NCBI RefSeq assembly: GCF_003390375.1
Contig: NZ_QUOT01000001.1
Coordinates: 1,922,001-1,986,000, forward strand
Direction: 5' to 3'
DNA from: Thalassotalea euphylliae
GTDB taxonomy: Bacteria > Pseudomonadota > Gammaproteobacteria > Enterobacterales > Alteromonadaceae
Length of the DNA stretch: 64,000 nt
Shown here piece by piece: positions 44,671 through 53,826 of the stretch (position 1 is the first letter of the stretch; each line of letters starts with the position of its first letter). The translations under genes were made by a program, and so were the position numbers. The notes under the pieces are model-generated. The model did not search any database and was not told where the DNA came from. It saw only the letters and a list, made by a program, of their open reading frames with translations.

Positions 44671-47600
44671 ATGCAGCTATATGATCCCAACACACAAAAG
44701 GATAATTGTGGTTTCGGTTTAATTGCTCATCAAAAAGGTGAAGCAAGTCACAAATTAATAAAAACTGCGATTAGCGCCTTAGATCGTATGCAGCACCGGG
44801 GGGGTATTGCAGCCGATGGAAAAACAGGTGATGGTTGTGGTCTACTATTACAAAAGCCAGACACATTTTTCCGTGCCATTGCTGAAGAAAACGGTTGGCA
44901 GCTAGGCCGAAAATATGGGGTTGGTATGGTGTTTCTTAACACTGACCCAGAGCTTGCCGCAGCGTCGAAAAAAATACTTGAAGAAGAATTAAGCCGCGAA
45001 ACACTTACTATTGTTGGTTGGCGCGTTGTCCCTACTGACAAATCAATTCTTGGCCCAATCGCCGCCAGTAATTTACCAGCTATTGAACAAATTTTCGTTG
45101 ATGCACCACCAGGCTGGCGTAACCGTGATTTAGAACGCCGCTTATATATGGCAAGACGCCGTGCCGAAAAACGCATCAGCGACGAGAAATTCTACATTGC
45201 CAGCCTATCTTGTCAGGTTACTATTTATAAAGGCTTAATGATGCCTGTTGACCTGCCAAACTTTTATTTAGATTTGGCTGACATTCGCATGCAAAGCGCT
45301 ATTTGTGTCTTCCATCAGCGCTTCTCAACGAACACCTCGCCACAATGGCATCTCGCACAACCTTTCCGCTTCTTAGCACATAACGGTGAAATCAACACCA
45401 TTAAAGGTAACCGCCAGTGGGCACGAGCACGTACATACCGTTTTAATTCACCGTTATTACCAGATTTAAAAGACGCTGCACCGTTTGTTAACGAAAGTGG
45501 TTCTGATTCCTCGTCACTAGACAATATGCTAGAGCTATTTTTAGCCGGCGGCATGGACTTCTTCCGTGCGATGCGATTATTAATGCCACCCGCTTGGCAG
45601 AATAATCCAACCATGGATGACGACTTAAAAGCCTTCTACGAATTCAACTCCATGCACATGGAGCCGTGGGATGGTCCGGCTGGTATCGTGATGACCAATG
45701 GTCGCCATGTTGCCTGTAACCTCGATCGCAACGGCCTTCGTCCAGCCCGTTACGTCATTACCCGTAATGGCTTTATCACCCTAGCGTCAGAAGTCGGCAT
45801 TTGGGATTACGGCGAAGATGAAGTGCTTGAAAAAGGCCGAGTTGGCCCAGGTGAAATGCTGGCGATTGATACCTATACAGGTACCATTTTCGACTCAAAC
45901 AAGATTGATGATGAATTAAAAGTTCGCCATCCATACCGTGAATGGTTAAATAAAAACATTCGCCGCTTAGTACCGTTTGATCAACTGGAAGCCAACCTAA
46001 TTGGCACTCGTATGTTTAACGACAGCGAGATGGCGCAATATCACAAGCTATTTAACTACAGCTATGAAGAAATCAATCAAGTGGTTAAAGTGCTTGCCGA
46101 GAATGGTCAGGAGGCGACAGGTTCAATGGGTGATGATACGCCGATGGCAGTATTATCAAGTAAACCTAGAACGCTTTATGATTACTTCCGCCAACAGTTT
46201 GCGCAGGTAACCAACCCACCAATTGACCCATTGCGCGAGCGCTATGTAATGTCACTGGCAACATGTATTGGCCGCGAGCACAACGTTTTCAATGAAACTA
46301 CAGGCCATGCCGATCGCATTATTTTCGACACCCCAGTATTGATGTACACAGGGTTAAAACAACTGCGCGAATTAGATCAAGAGCACTATCGTTCAGATAC
46401 CTTGACCTTGAACTATGATCCAGCAGAAGGGTTAGAAGCAGCAGTGCAGCGCTTATGTGACGAAGCAACTGATCTTGTGCGCAACAAGAACACCGTTATC
46501 TTGGTGTTGTCAGATCGCCAAATTTACCCTGGTCTATTACCTATTCCAGCGGCAATGGCAGTAGGTGCTGTACAAAAACGTTTGGTTGAAGAGCAGCTTC
46601 GATGCGATTCCAATATTATTGTTGAAACTGCATCGGTTCGTGACTCACATCAATTTGCTGTACTACTTGGCTTAGGTGCCACAGCAGTTTATCCATTCTT
46701 AGCGTTTGAAACCATTGAACAAATGGTCGACAAAGGTCAGCTTGAGATCCCTGCACGTCAAGCCATTGAAAATTACCGAAATGGTATCAATAAAGGCTTG
46801 TTAAAAATCTTGTCTAAGATGGGTATTTCAACCATTGCCAGTTATCGTTGTGCTGGCTTGTTTGAAGTGATTGGTCTTAACGATAACATTATGCAAACCT
46901 GCTTCCCTGATATTCCGAGCAGATTGCAAGGTGCTGATTTTAGCGATATTGAGCAAGACAATATCAACTTAGCGCGTCGTGTCTTTTTACCACATCAAAA
47001 AGTTGACCACGGCGGTTTACTTAAATATGTGCATGGCGGCGAGTATCACGCGTTTAACCCAAATGTAGTAAGTTACCTACAAAATGCGGTTAAAACCGGT
47101 GAATATAGCGATTACCGTCAGTTTGCCGAGGAAGTGAACAATCGCCCTGCTGCAGCATTGCGCGACTTATTAGCACTGAAAGATGACACACAAGCGATTG
47201 ATATTTCAAAGGTCGAATCAGACGCAGATTTATTCAAGCGTTTTGACAGCGCCGCAATGTCTATTGGTGCATTAAGCCCTGAAGCACATGAAGCGTTAGC
47301 GATTGCAATGAACCGCTTAGGTGGTTTCTCTAACTCTGGTGAAGGCGGTGAAGATGAACGCCGTTTTGGTACTGTGAAAAACTCACGTATCAAGCAAATC
47401 GCCTCGGGCCGTTTTGGAGTTACACCGCATTACCTCGTCAATGCTGACGTGCTACAAATTAAAGTAGCACAGGGTGCAAAACCGGGTGAAGGCGGTCAAC
47501 TACCGGGCGACAAAGTTACGCCACTAATCGCTAAGTTGCGTTTTTCTGTGCCTGGCGTAACGCTAATTTCACCACCTCCACATCACGATATTTATTCAAT

Positions 47601-49131
47601 CGAAGATTTAGCTCAGCTAATTTTCGACTTAAAGCAAGTTAATCCAAAAGCGGTAATCTCGGTTAAATTAGTATCAGGCCCGGGTGTTGGTACGATCGCA
47701 TCAGGTGTTGCTAAGGCATATGCCGACTTTATCACCATTTCAGGTTATGACGGTGGTACAGGTGCCAGCCCATTAACGTCTGTGAAGTACGCTGGCTGTC
47801 CATGGGAGATTGGTTTAGCAGAAGCGCACCAATCACTAGTAGCAAATGGTCTTCGTCATAAAGTGCGCTTACAAGTTGATGGCGGTTTGAAAACAGGTTT
47901 AGACATTGTTAAAGCCGCTATTTTGGGTGCTGAAAGCTTTGGCTTTGGTACTGCGCCTATGGTCACCTTAGGTTGTAAGTTCTTACGTATTTGTCATCTA
48001 AACAATTGTGCTACTGGTGTTGCAACGCAAGATGAAGTGTTACGTGAAGAATTCTTCAAAGGCTTACCGGAGCAAGTGATGAATTACTTCAAGTTCGTGG
48101 CACAAGACGTACGTGAAATTTTAGCTAAGCTTGGTGTTGAAAGCTTAACTGCCATCATTGGCCGTACTGATTTACTTGTGCCACTACAAGGTATTAGTGC
48201 CAAGCAGCAAAAACTCGACTTGTCACCAATTATTGCCCCAGTGGTTGCAGGCAAGCATACGGCACTTCACCAAACGGAAGCCAATATTCCGTTCGATGAA
48301 GGCAAGCTTAATCAACAATTGGTGGAAGCTGCTCGTGATGCTGTTGCCCATAAAACAGGTGCGGAGTTTAGATTTAACATCAACAATACTGATCGCTCAG
48401 TCGGTGCGGCACTTTCGGGTGAAATTGCTAAACACCATGGCGATCAAGGTATGGCAAGTAACCCTATTAAACTTCACCTTAAAGGCACAGCGGGTCAAAG
48501 TTTCGGTGTCTGGAACGCTGGCGGGTTAGAAATGACCTTAACTGGTGACGCTAACGACTATGTTGGTAAAGGCATGACCGGTGGTAAGTTAACTATCAAG
48601 CCACCTAAAGGTGTTGAGTATGCAAGCCATGAAACCATGATCATGGGTAACACCTGTTTGTACGGTGCAACAGGTGGTCGTTTATTTGGCTGTGGCCGTG
48701 CGGGTGAGCGTTTTGGTGTACGCAACTCAGGTGCTCATGCAGTTATCGAGGGCACAGGCGATCACGGCTGTGAATACATGACTGGTGGTATTGTTACTGT
48801 TCTGGGTCAAGTGGGTTTGAACTTTGGTGCAGGGATGACAGGTGGCTTTGCTTATGTACTTGATGAAGCTGATGACTTGGCAATTCGTCTAAACACTGAG
48901 TCGATTGAAATGTTGCCAATTGAAGAGCTAGTGATTCACCAAGAGCACTTACGTGGCATTATTAACCAACATTTTGAGGAAACTGGCAGCTTACGCGCGC
49001 AAGCTATATTGAACGATTTCGATAATTACGCGCCTAAATTTAAGCTAATCAAGCCAAAAGCAACTGATGTTAAAGCCCTGCTAGGTCACCAAACGCGTTC
49101 GTCGGCAGAACTTCGCGTGCAAGCGCAATAA
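44671..49131 (+). CDS. gltB: Glutamate synthase (NADPH) large subunit
   Basis: The 1486-residue alpha subunit makes glutamate from glutamine and 2-oxoglutarate. A short propeptide of 12 residues precedes the catalytic Cys13 (DN/CGFGLIAH) of the class II amidotransferase domain, followed by the central domain, the FMN-binding synthase domain (SGYDGGTGASPLTSVK), the iron-sulfur segment (GCKFLRICHLNNCATGVATQ) and the C-terminal beta-helix (GGRLFGCGRAGERFGVRNSG). Length matches E. coli GltB. gltD follows after 18 bp. Confidence 0.98.
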   Translation: MQLYDPNTQKDNCGFGLIAHQKGEASHKLIKTAISALDRMQHRGGIAADGKTGDGCGLLLQKPDTFFRAIAEENGWQLGRKYGVGMVFLNTDPELAAASKKILEEELSRETLTIVGWRVVPTDKSILGPIAASNLPAIEQIFVDAPPGWRNRDLERRLYMARRRAEKRISDEKFYIASLSCQVTIYKGLMMPVDLPNFYLDLADIRMQSAICVFHQRFSTNTSPQWHLAQPFRFLAHNGEINTIKGNRQWARARTYRFNSPLLPDLKDAAPFVNESGSDSSSLDNMLELFLAGGMDFFRAMRLLMPPAWQNNPTMDDDLKAFYEFNSMHMEPWDGPAGIVMTNGRHVACNLDRNGLRPARYVITRNGFITLASEVGIWDYGEDEVLEKGRVGPGEMLAIDTYTGTIFDSNKIDDELKVRHPYREWLNKNIRRLVPFDQLEANLIGTRMFNDSEMAQYHKLFNYSYEEINQVVKVLAENGQEATGSMGDDTPMAVLSSKPRTLYDYFRQQFAQVTNPPIDPLRERYVMSLATCIGREHNVFNETTGHADRIIFDTPVLMYTGLKQLRELDQEHYRSDTLTLNYDPAEGLEAAVQRLCDEATDLVRNKNTVILVLSDRQIYPGLLPIPAAMAVGAVQKRLVEEQLRCDSNIIVETASVRDSHQFAVLLGLGATAVYPFLAFETIEQMVDKGQLEIPARQAIENYRNGINKGLLKILSKMGISTIASYRCAGLFEVIGLNDNIMQTCFPDIPSRLQGADFSDIEQDNINLARRVFLPHQKVDHGGLLKYVHGGEYHAFNPNVVSYLQNAVKTGEYSDYRQFAEEVNNRPAAALRDLLALKDDTQAIDISKVESDADLFKRFDSAAMSIGALSPEAHEALAIAMNRLGGFSNSGEGGEDERRFGTVKNSRIKQIASGRFGVTPHYLVNADVLQIKVAQGAKPGEGGQLPGDKVTPLIAKLRFSVPGVTLISPPPHHDIYSIEDLAQLIFDLKQVNPKAVISVKLVSGPGVGTIASGVAKAYADFITISGYDGGTGASPLTSVKYAGCPWEIGLAEAHQSLVANGLRHKVRLQVDGGLKTGLDIVKAAILGAESFGFGTAPMVTLGCKFLRICHLNNCATGVATQDEVLREEFFKGLPEQVMNYFKFVAQDVREILAKLGVESLTAIIGRTDLLVPLQGISAKQQKLDLSPIIAPVVAGKHTALHQTEANIPFDEGKLNQQLVEAARDAVAHKTGAEFRFNINNTDRSVGAALSGEIAKHHGDQGMASNPIKLHLKGTAGQSFGVWNAGGLEMTLTGDANDYVGKGMTGGKLTIKPPKGVEYASHETMIMGNTCLYGATGGRLFGCGRAGERFGVRNSGAHAVIEGTGDHGCEYMTGGIVTVLGQVGLNFGAGMTGGFAYVLDEADDLAIRLNTESIEMLPIEELVIHQEHLRGIINQHFEETGSLRAQAILNDFDNYAPKFKLIKPKATDVKALLGHQTRSSAELRVQAQ

Positions 49132-49149
49132 GGGGTGGAGTAAAGAATT

Positions 49150-50583
49150 ATGAGCAAAAATGTTTATCAATTTATCGATGTAAAACGTATCGATCCGCCC
49201 AAAAAAGCCATTGAACAGCGTAAAATTGACTTTGTTGAGATTTATCAACCGCTCAGTAGCGATCAAAGTAAAGGCCAAGCAGATCGTTGTTTAGACTGCG
49301 GCAACCCTTATTGTGAGTGGAAATGTCCTGTACATAACTACATTCCACAGTGGTTAGAGTTAGTCACCGAAGGTAAAATCTTCGAAGCTGCCGAGCTTTG
49401 TCATCAAACTAACAGCTTGCCTGAAATGTGTGGCCGCGTTTGTCCACAAGATAGACTTTGTGAATCTGCCTGTACGCTAAATGATGAATTTGGTGCGGTC
49501 ACTATCGGTAATATTGAAAAATACATTACCGATACGGCCTTTGAGCAAGGTTGGACACCTGACTTGTCACATGTCGTTAAAACAGGCAAACGCGTTGCTA
49601 TTGTTGGCGCTGGCCCTGCTGGTCTCGCCTGTGCTGATGTATTAACACGCCATGGTGTAGACTGTGTAGTTTATGACAAGCATTCAGAAATTGGTGGTCT
49701 GCTAACTTTTGGTATTCCAGCGTTTAAACTGGAAAAAGACGTTGTTATTCGCCGTCGCAAAATTTTCGAAGGCATGGGCATTGAATTCAAACTAAACACT
49801 AACATTGGTGTTGATATTGAATTCGATACATTATGCCAAGAATTCGATGCGGTATTCCTAGCTATGGGTACTTATACCGATATGGAAGGTGGCTTCGAAA
49901 ACGAGCAAGCCAGTGGCGTTTACAATGCTCTCGACTTCCTCATTGGCAATACGCAACACATTATGGGGATTACTGAGAACGTAAAACCTTATGTGAATTT
50001 CGAAGGCAAAAAAGTTGTTGTGCTCGGTGGAGGTGATACCGCCATGGACTGTGTTCGCAGTTCAGTGCGTCAAGGGGCAAGTGAAGTCACCTGTGCCTAC
50101 CGTCGTGACGAAGCGAATATGCCTGGCTCACCGCGAGAAGTGCAAAACGCGAAAGAAGAAGGTGTTAACTTTGCCTTCAACTTGCAACCACTTGATATTG
50201 CGGTCGACGAACAAGGTAATGCAATTGGCGTGCGCTTTGTTAAAACCCAACTGGGTCAGCCTGATGCAAACGGTCGCCGCAGCCCAGAGCCAATAGAAGG
50301 CTCAGAGTTTGTGATGGAGGCTGATGCCGTTGTTATCGCATTTGGTTTCTTACCAAGCCCGCCGCAGTGGATGAAAGACGCTGGTGTCGAAGTAGATGCA
50401 CGAGGCCGTGTAGTCGCCACAGATAACAGCGAATTTGCCCTGCAAACGAGTGCAAATAATATCTTTGCGGGTGGCGATATGGTACTTGGCTCTGACCTTG
50501 TTGTAACCGCTATCGACCAAGGCCGAAAAGCCGCCATGGGCATTTTGGATTTTGTGTATAGCGAGCAAGTTATCGCGATTTAA
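49150..50583 (+). CDS. gltD: Glutamate synthase (NADPH) small subunit
   Basis: The 477-residue beta subunit supplies electrons from NADPH to GltB. It has the N-terminal Cys motifs CLDCGNPYCEWKCP and CGRVCPQDRLCESAC for iron-sulfur clusters, an FAD-binding VGAGPAGLACADVL and an NADPH-binding LGGGDTAMDCVRSS. A strong GGGGTGGAG ribosome site lies in the gap after gltB. Confidence 0.98.
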   Translation: MSKNVYQFIDVKRIDPPKKAIEQRKIDFVEIYQPLSSDQSKGQADRCLDCGNPYCEWKCPVHNYIPQWLELVTEGKIFEAAELCHQTNSLPEMCGRVCPQDRLCESACTLNDEFGAVTIGNIEKYITDTAFEQGWTPDLSHVVKTGKRVAIVGAGPAGLACADVLTRHGVDCVVYDKHSEIGGLLTFGIPAFKLEKDVVIRRRKIFEGMGIEFKLNTNIGVDIEFDTLCQEFDAVFLAMGTYTDMEGGFENEQASGVYNALDFLIGNTQHIMGITENVKPYVNFEGKKVVVLGGGDTAMDCVRSSVRQGASEVTCAYRRDEANMPGSPREVQNAKEEGVNFAFNLQPLDIAVDEQGNAIGVRFVKTQLGQPDANGRRSPEPIEGSEFVMEADAVVIAFGFLPSPPQWMKDAGVEVDARGRVVATDNSEFALQTSANNIFAGGDMVLGSDLVVTAIDQGRKAAMGILDFVYSEQVIAI

Positions 50584-50622
50584 CAAGCAAACCAAAACGC
50601 TTCATCTGTAAAGTGAAAAACT

Positions 50623-50669
50623 AAGGGCACGCAACTTATTGCTTAATGAGTCTAGCGCGCCCTTTTTTT
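50623..50669 (+). terminator. Probable terminator of gltBD
   Basis: Arms AAGGGCACGC and GCGCGCCCTT pair with one mismatch around a long loop, followed by a run of seven T. It lies 40 bp after the gltD stop. Confidence 0.7.
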
Positions 50670-50686
50670 ATGCGTTTTGAATATGT

Positions 50687-50950
50687 ATACCAATTTGATT
50701 AATTATTTAGTCTCTCAGAATGACATAAGCAGTATTAGAACAAACGAAATTTATGACGATATAGTCGTTCTACATCAAGTGAATTTTGTGCAGTTATCAT
50801 GCTGCTTATGCATTCCCAAGGGCGAGTTTTAAGGGCTCATATACTGCGTTATGTCATTTGATAAGGGAATAACCATTCTCTGCATGACAAGCCTTGTCTA
50901 TGAGCCTTTAAATTCTCGCTGAGTGATTAAATAATTATTCAAGTTGGTAT
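50687..50950. mobile_element. MITE-like inverted-repeat element B, 264 bp
   Basis: Terminal arms of about 32 bp match with few differences: TACCAATTTGATTAATTATT on the left and TACCAACTTGAATAATTATT as reverse complement of the right. Two inner hairpin systems follow: CATAAGCAG / CTGCTTATG enclosing an apex with TAGTCGTTCTA, and GCGAG plus GGCTCATA matching a later reverse copy. There is no coding frame. It sits between the gltBD terminator and the diguanylate cyclase gene. Confidence 0.78.
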
Positions 50951-51007
50951 TATCAACAACTAAAAGTGCTATAGTAGAGCGGCGTATCGAGGCAAGAGAT
51001 GTAATGC

Positions 51008-52753
51008 GTGCAGCAACCTAAGCACCCCAAGCAACAAAGTATCCGCGCTATTACCCTTATCACCACCTTCATGGGTGCAGTGATCCTATTGTCTGTTTTT
51101 GCCCTAAAACAAATTAAAGCAAGTACCACAGAGCAGATCAGAGACAACTTGCAAACCTTGCTACTGACGGTACAAGAGGCCCATCACATACTCGTTGAGC
51201 AACGTCGTTTTGCCGTCTCTAGCATTGCAGAAACAGCCGCTATCGTAGCCGTATCCAAGCGAATCCTAAACGAATACCACGGCGGCTTTCCACTTGCAGA
51301 TAGCGAAAATCTTCGAGCGTTTAGGCAATTTATTCTGCCTATTATTCGCAAATTTGGCGATCAGGGCTTCTTCATCATTGCTCCTGATTACGCCAATATC
51401 GCGGCAATGGATAACAATAGCTTAGGGCGTGAAAACCTTATTGCACGCCATAAGCCAGAGCTGCTTGCTAAAGTTTTTAATGGTGAAACCACCTTTATTC
51501 CACCGATTAAAGCCGATAAAGAAGCAGCGACAATGTTTATTGTTGCCCCCATGCTCGACAGCCAGCAACAGGTTATTGCAGCCCTTGCTTTGCGCATCAA
51601 TCCAAGAAGTTATTTTTCTAGCGTTACCACCATTGGCCGCATTGGTGAAACGGGTGAAACCTATGCCTTTGACAAGTCAGGCACTTTACTTACCGAAAGC
51701 CGCTTTGATCAGCAACTGCGCGATCTAAACATTATTAGTAATAACCAAAGCAGCAGTTTTAACGTACTTATTAAAGATCCTGGCGGCGACTTAACACAAG
51801 GCTATAAAGCTAAACTGCATTACGAACAACGACCCCTTACGCTGATGGCTGCGCAAGCGACACAAGGTAAGAGCGGCACCAATACCGAAGGTTATCGAGA
51901 CTATCGCGGCGTGCCCGTAATGGGCGCTTGGATATGGGATCATAAGTTTCAATTTGGGATTGCTACGGAAATTAACGTAGAAGAGGCGTTAGAGCCCTAC
52001 TACAAAACCCGCAACACTTTTATTCAAGTATTGAGCATATCTCTGGTCATGGTGCTCTTGCTGCTCAAATTGATTTTTCATTTACAGCGACAACATCGCA
52101 ATCGAATCGAACAAACGAATGCTGAGCTTGAACAGCGGGTAAAAGAGCGCACCGCAGATTTAGAAAAAATGCAAAAAGAGCTGTCGGAAGCCAATGAGGA
52201 GCTTGCGATGCTAGCGATCACCGATAGTTTAACGGGGCTATACAATCGCCGCCATTTCGACAATCAGTTGAGCTTAGAATGGCAACGGTGCTTACGTGAT
52301 AATAAATCGTTGGCAATTATTTTGTTCGACGTCGATCACTTTAAACAATACAACGATCATTACGGCCACTTAATGGGTGATATGTGCTTGAAAAATATCG
52401 GTAGCTTGCTCAATGTTTCCGATATCACTAAGCGTCCAAGTGATATTATTGCGCGTTACGGCGGAGAAGAGTTTATTGTCATGCTGAGCAATACAGATCG
52501 CGACTATTGTATTCAAGCCGCAAATGCAATCTGCCAAAAAATACGTGATTTAGCCATTCCTCATGAATATACAGGCAAGTCTTCACAAGTGGTGACCGTC
52601 AGCGTCGGGTTTATCATTTGTAATAATTTGGAATCATTAAGGCCAAATCAGCTAGTTAGCCGTGCTGACATTGCGCTTTACAGCGCTAAAGATGCAGGGC
52701 GAAATCAAGTCGTGGAATATCACGACGACCAGCGCATTGCCAGTCGCCGTTAA
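51008..52753 (+). CDS. Membrane diguanylate cyclase with Cache-type sensor
   Basis: The 581-residue protein has a membrane segment near residues 13-35, a periplasmic sensor of about 280 residues with Cache-like features (GDQGFFIIAPDYANIAAMD, RIGETGETYAFDKSG), a second membrane segment near 337-357, a coiled coil and a GGDEF domain (RYGGEEFIVML). The RxxD inhibitory site (RPSD) lies five residues before GGEEF, so product inhibition is expected. It makes cyclic-di-GMP in response to an unknown periplasmic signal. It starts with GTG 58 bp after element B. Confidence 0.9.
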   Translation: MQQPKHPKQQSIRAITLITTFMGAVILLSVFALKQIKASTTEQIRDNLQTLLLTVQEAHHILVEQRRFAVSSIAETAAIVAVSKRILNEYHGGFPLADSENLRAFRQFILPIIRKFGDQGFFIIAPDYANIAAMDNNSLGRENLIARHKPELLAKVFNGETTFIPPIKADKEAATMFIVAPMLDSQQQVIAALALRINPRSYFSSVTTIGRIGETGETYAFDKSGTLLTESRFDQQLRDLNIISNNQSSSFNVLIKDPGGDLTQGYKAKLHYEQRPLTLMAAQATQGKSGTNTEGYRDYRGVPVMGAWIWDHKFQFGIATEINVEEALEPYYKTRNTFIQVLSISLVMVLLLLKLIFHLQRQHRNRIEQTNAELEQRVKERTADLEKMQKELSEANEELAMLAITDSLTGLYNRRHFDNQLSLEWQRCLRDNKSLAIILFDVDHFKQYNDHYGHLMGDMCLKNIGSLLNVSDITKRPSDIIARYGGEEFIVMLSNTDRDYCIQAANAICQKIRDLAIPHEYTGKSSQVVTVSVGFIICNNLESLRPNQLVSRADIALYSAKDAGRNQVVEYHDDQRIASRR

Positions 52754-52759
52754 TACGCT

Positions 52760-53572
52760 TTACTCTAAAAAGCTATCATCTAGCGCAAGCACTTGCGCGT
52801 ACATTGGCTGATAATTGCCCCATGTCACATAATCCGAGCCATTCACTTTTTGCGTTTGTGCTGCTACTTGTTCAGGAATCAAAGTTAACTCACCCGCCCC
52901 TTGCGCTAATAATTGGCTATGGCAACAGCTATCCATAATCACGAAGTTTGCTGTTGCAGCATCAACCGACTTGCCAACAGTGAGTAGGCCATGATTTTGC
53001 AATATCACACCGGCTCCTTGCCCTAGTGCCTCAGCAATTAAATCACCCTCTTCAGTAACCGCTACAACGCCAGTAAACTCTGTAAATACGCCATGATTGT
53101 TATAAAACATACAAGCGTCTTGGGAAATTGGCGCCAACTTAATGCCCAATGAAGCAAAAGCTCGCCCGTATGTAGTGTGCGCATGCGCCACAGCATTCAC
53201 GTCTGGGCGCGCTTCATGGATACGTGAATGAATAGCAAATGCGGCATTATTGATGGCATAGTTCCCTTCAACAATATTTCCCTTGTGATCAACACGCACG
53301 AGATCTGACGCTTTAATTTGCGAAAAGTGCACTGCCAATGGATTGACCCAAAAAGTATCAGGCTCAACGGCATCGCGCACGGTAATATGCCCTGCCAACC
53401 CTTCATCAAACCCCTTCATCGCAAATACGCGAAATGCTGACGCTAAACGCTGCTTGTCATATTGACGTTGCGCCATTTTATCTTCAAACACAGGTGGTTT
53501 AGGTACGCCAAATTGCTGGCTACCGCGCGTCATATTTTCAATATTCGCTTCTGGCTTCACTAATTCACTCAT
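52760..53572 (-). CDS. Class II aldolase/adducin family protein
   Basis: The 270-residue protein has the zinc-binding AHAHTTYG, a later NHGLLTVG and a Gly-rich N-terminal GLAGHITVR, as in the fuculose-phosphate aldolase and adducin-head family. Members cleave sugar phosphates or act on other substrates; many, like this one, have no assigned role. It is convergent with the cyclase gene with a 6-bp gap and has no sugar-pathway neighbours. Confidence 0.88.
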   Translation of the reverse strand: MSELVKPEANIENMTRGSQQFGVPKPPVFEDKMAQRQYDKQRLASAFRVFAMKGFDEGLAGHITVRDAVEPDTFWVNPLAVHFSQIKASDLVRVDHKGNIVEGNYAINNAAFAIHSRIHEARPDVNAVAHAHTTYGRAFASLGIKLAPISQDACMFYNNHGVFTEFTGVVAVTEEGDLIAEALGQGAGVILQNHGLLTVGKSVDAATANFVIMDSCCHSQLLAQGAGELTLIPEQVAAQTQKVNGSDYVTWGNYQPMYAQVLALDDSFLE

Positions 53573-53826
53573 TTCTCGCCCCCAGGGGTTTTGCCTAAAG
53601 CAGCTAGGCTGCTGGTGTATTGTTAAAATACTAGTTATTCGTCAGACAAATACCAATGATATAAATGAATAGGAGTTTATTAGTTTGATGCATGGCTGTG
53701 TCGTTGGATTTGGTCTGCCATGCGAGGGCTAACTCGCTGATATTTATGTACTCAAGGCAATGCAAAATGCTAGGCTAAGTTGGCTAGACTCAAAAGAAGT
53801 ATAAAAAACCAATAAAGAGTAAAAAC

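Noticed and set aside
53640..53760. Possible third repeat element (GCATGGC / GCCATGC and GCGAG / CTCGC pairs after ATACCAAT)
   Set aside because: The pairs are short and there are no matching terminal arms, so it does not stand on its own as an element.
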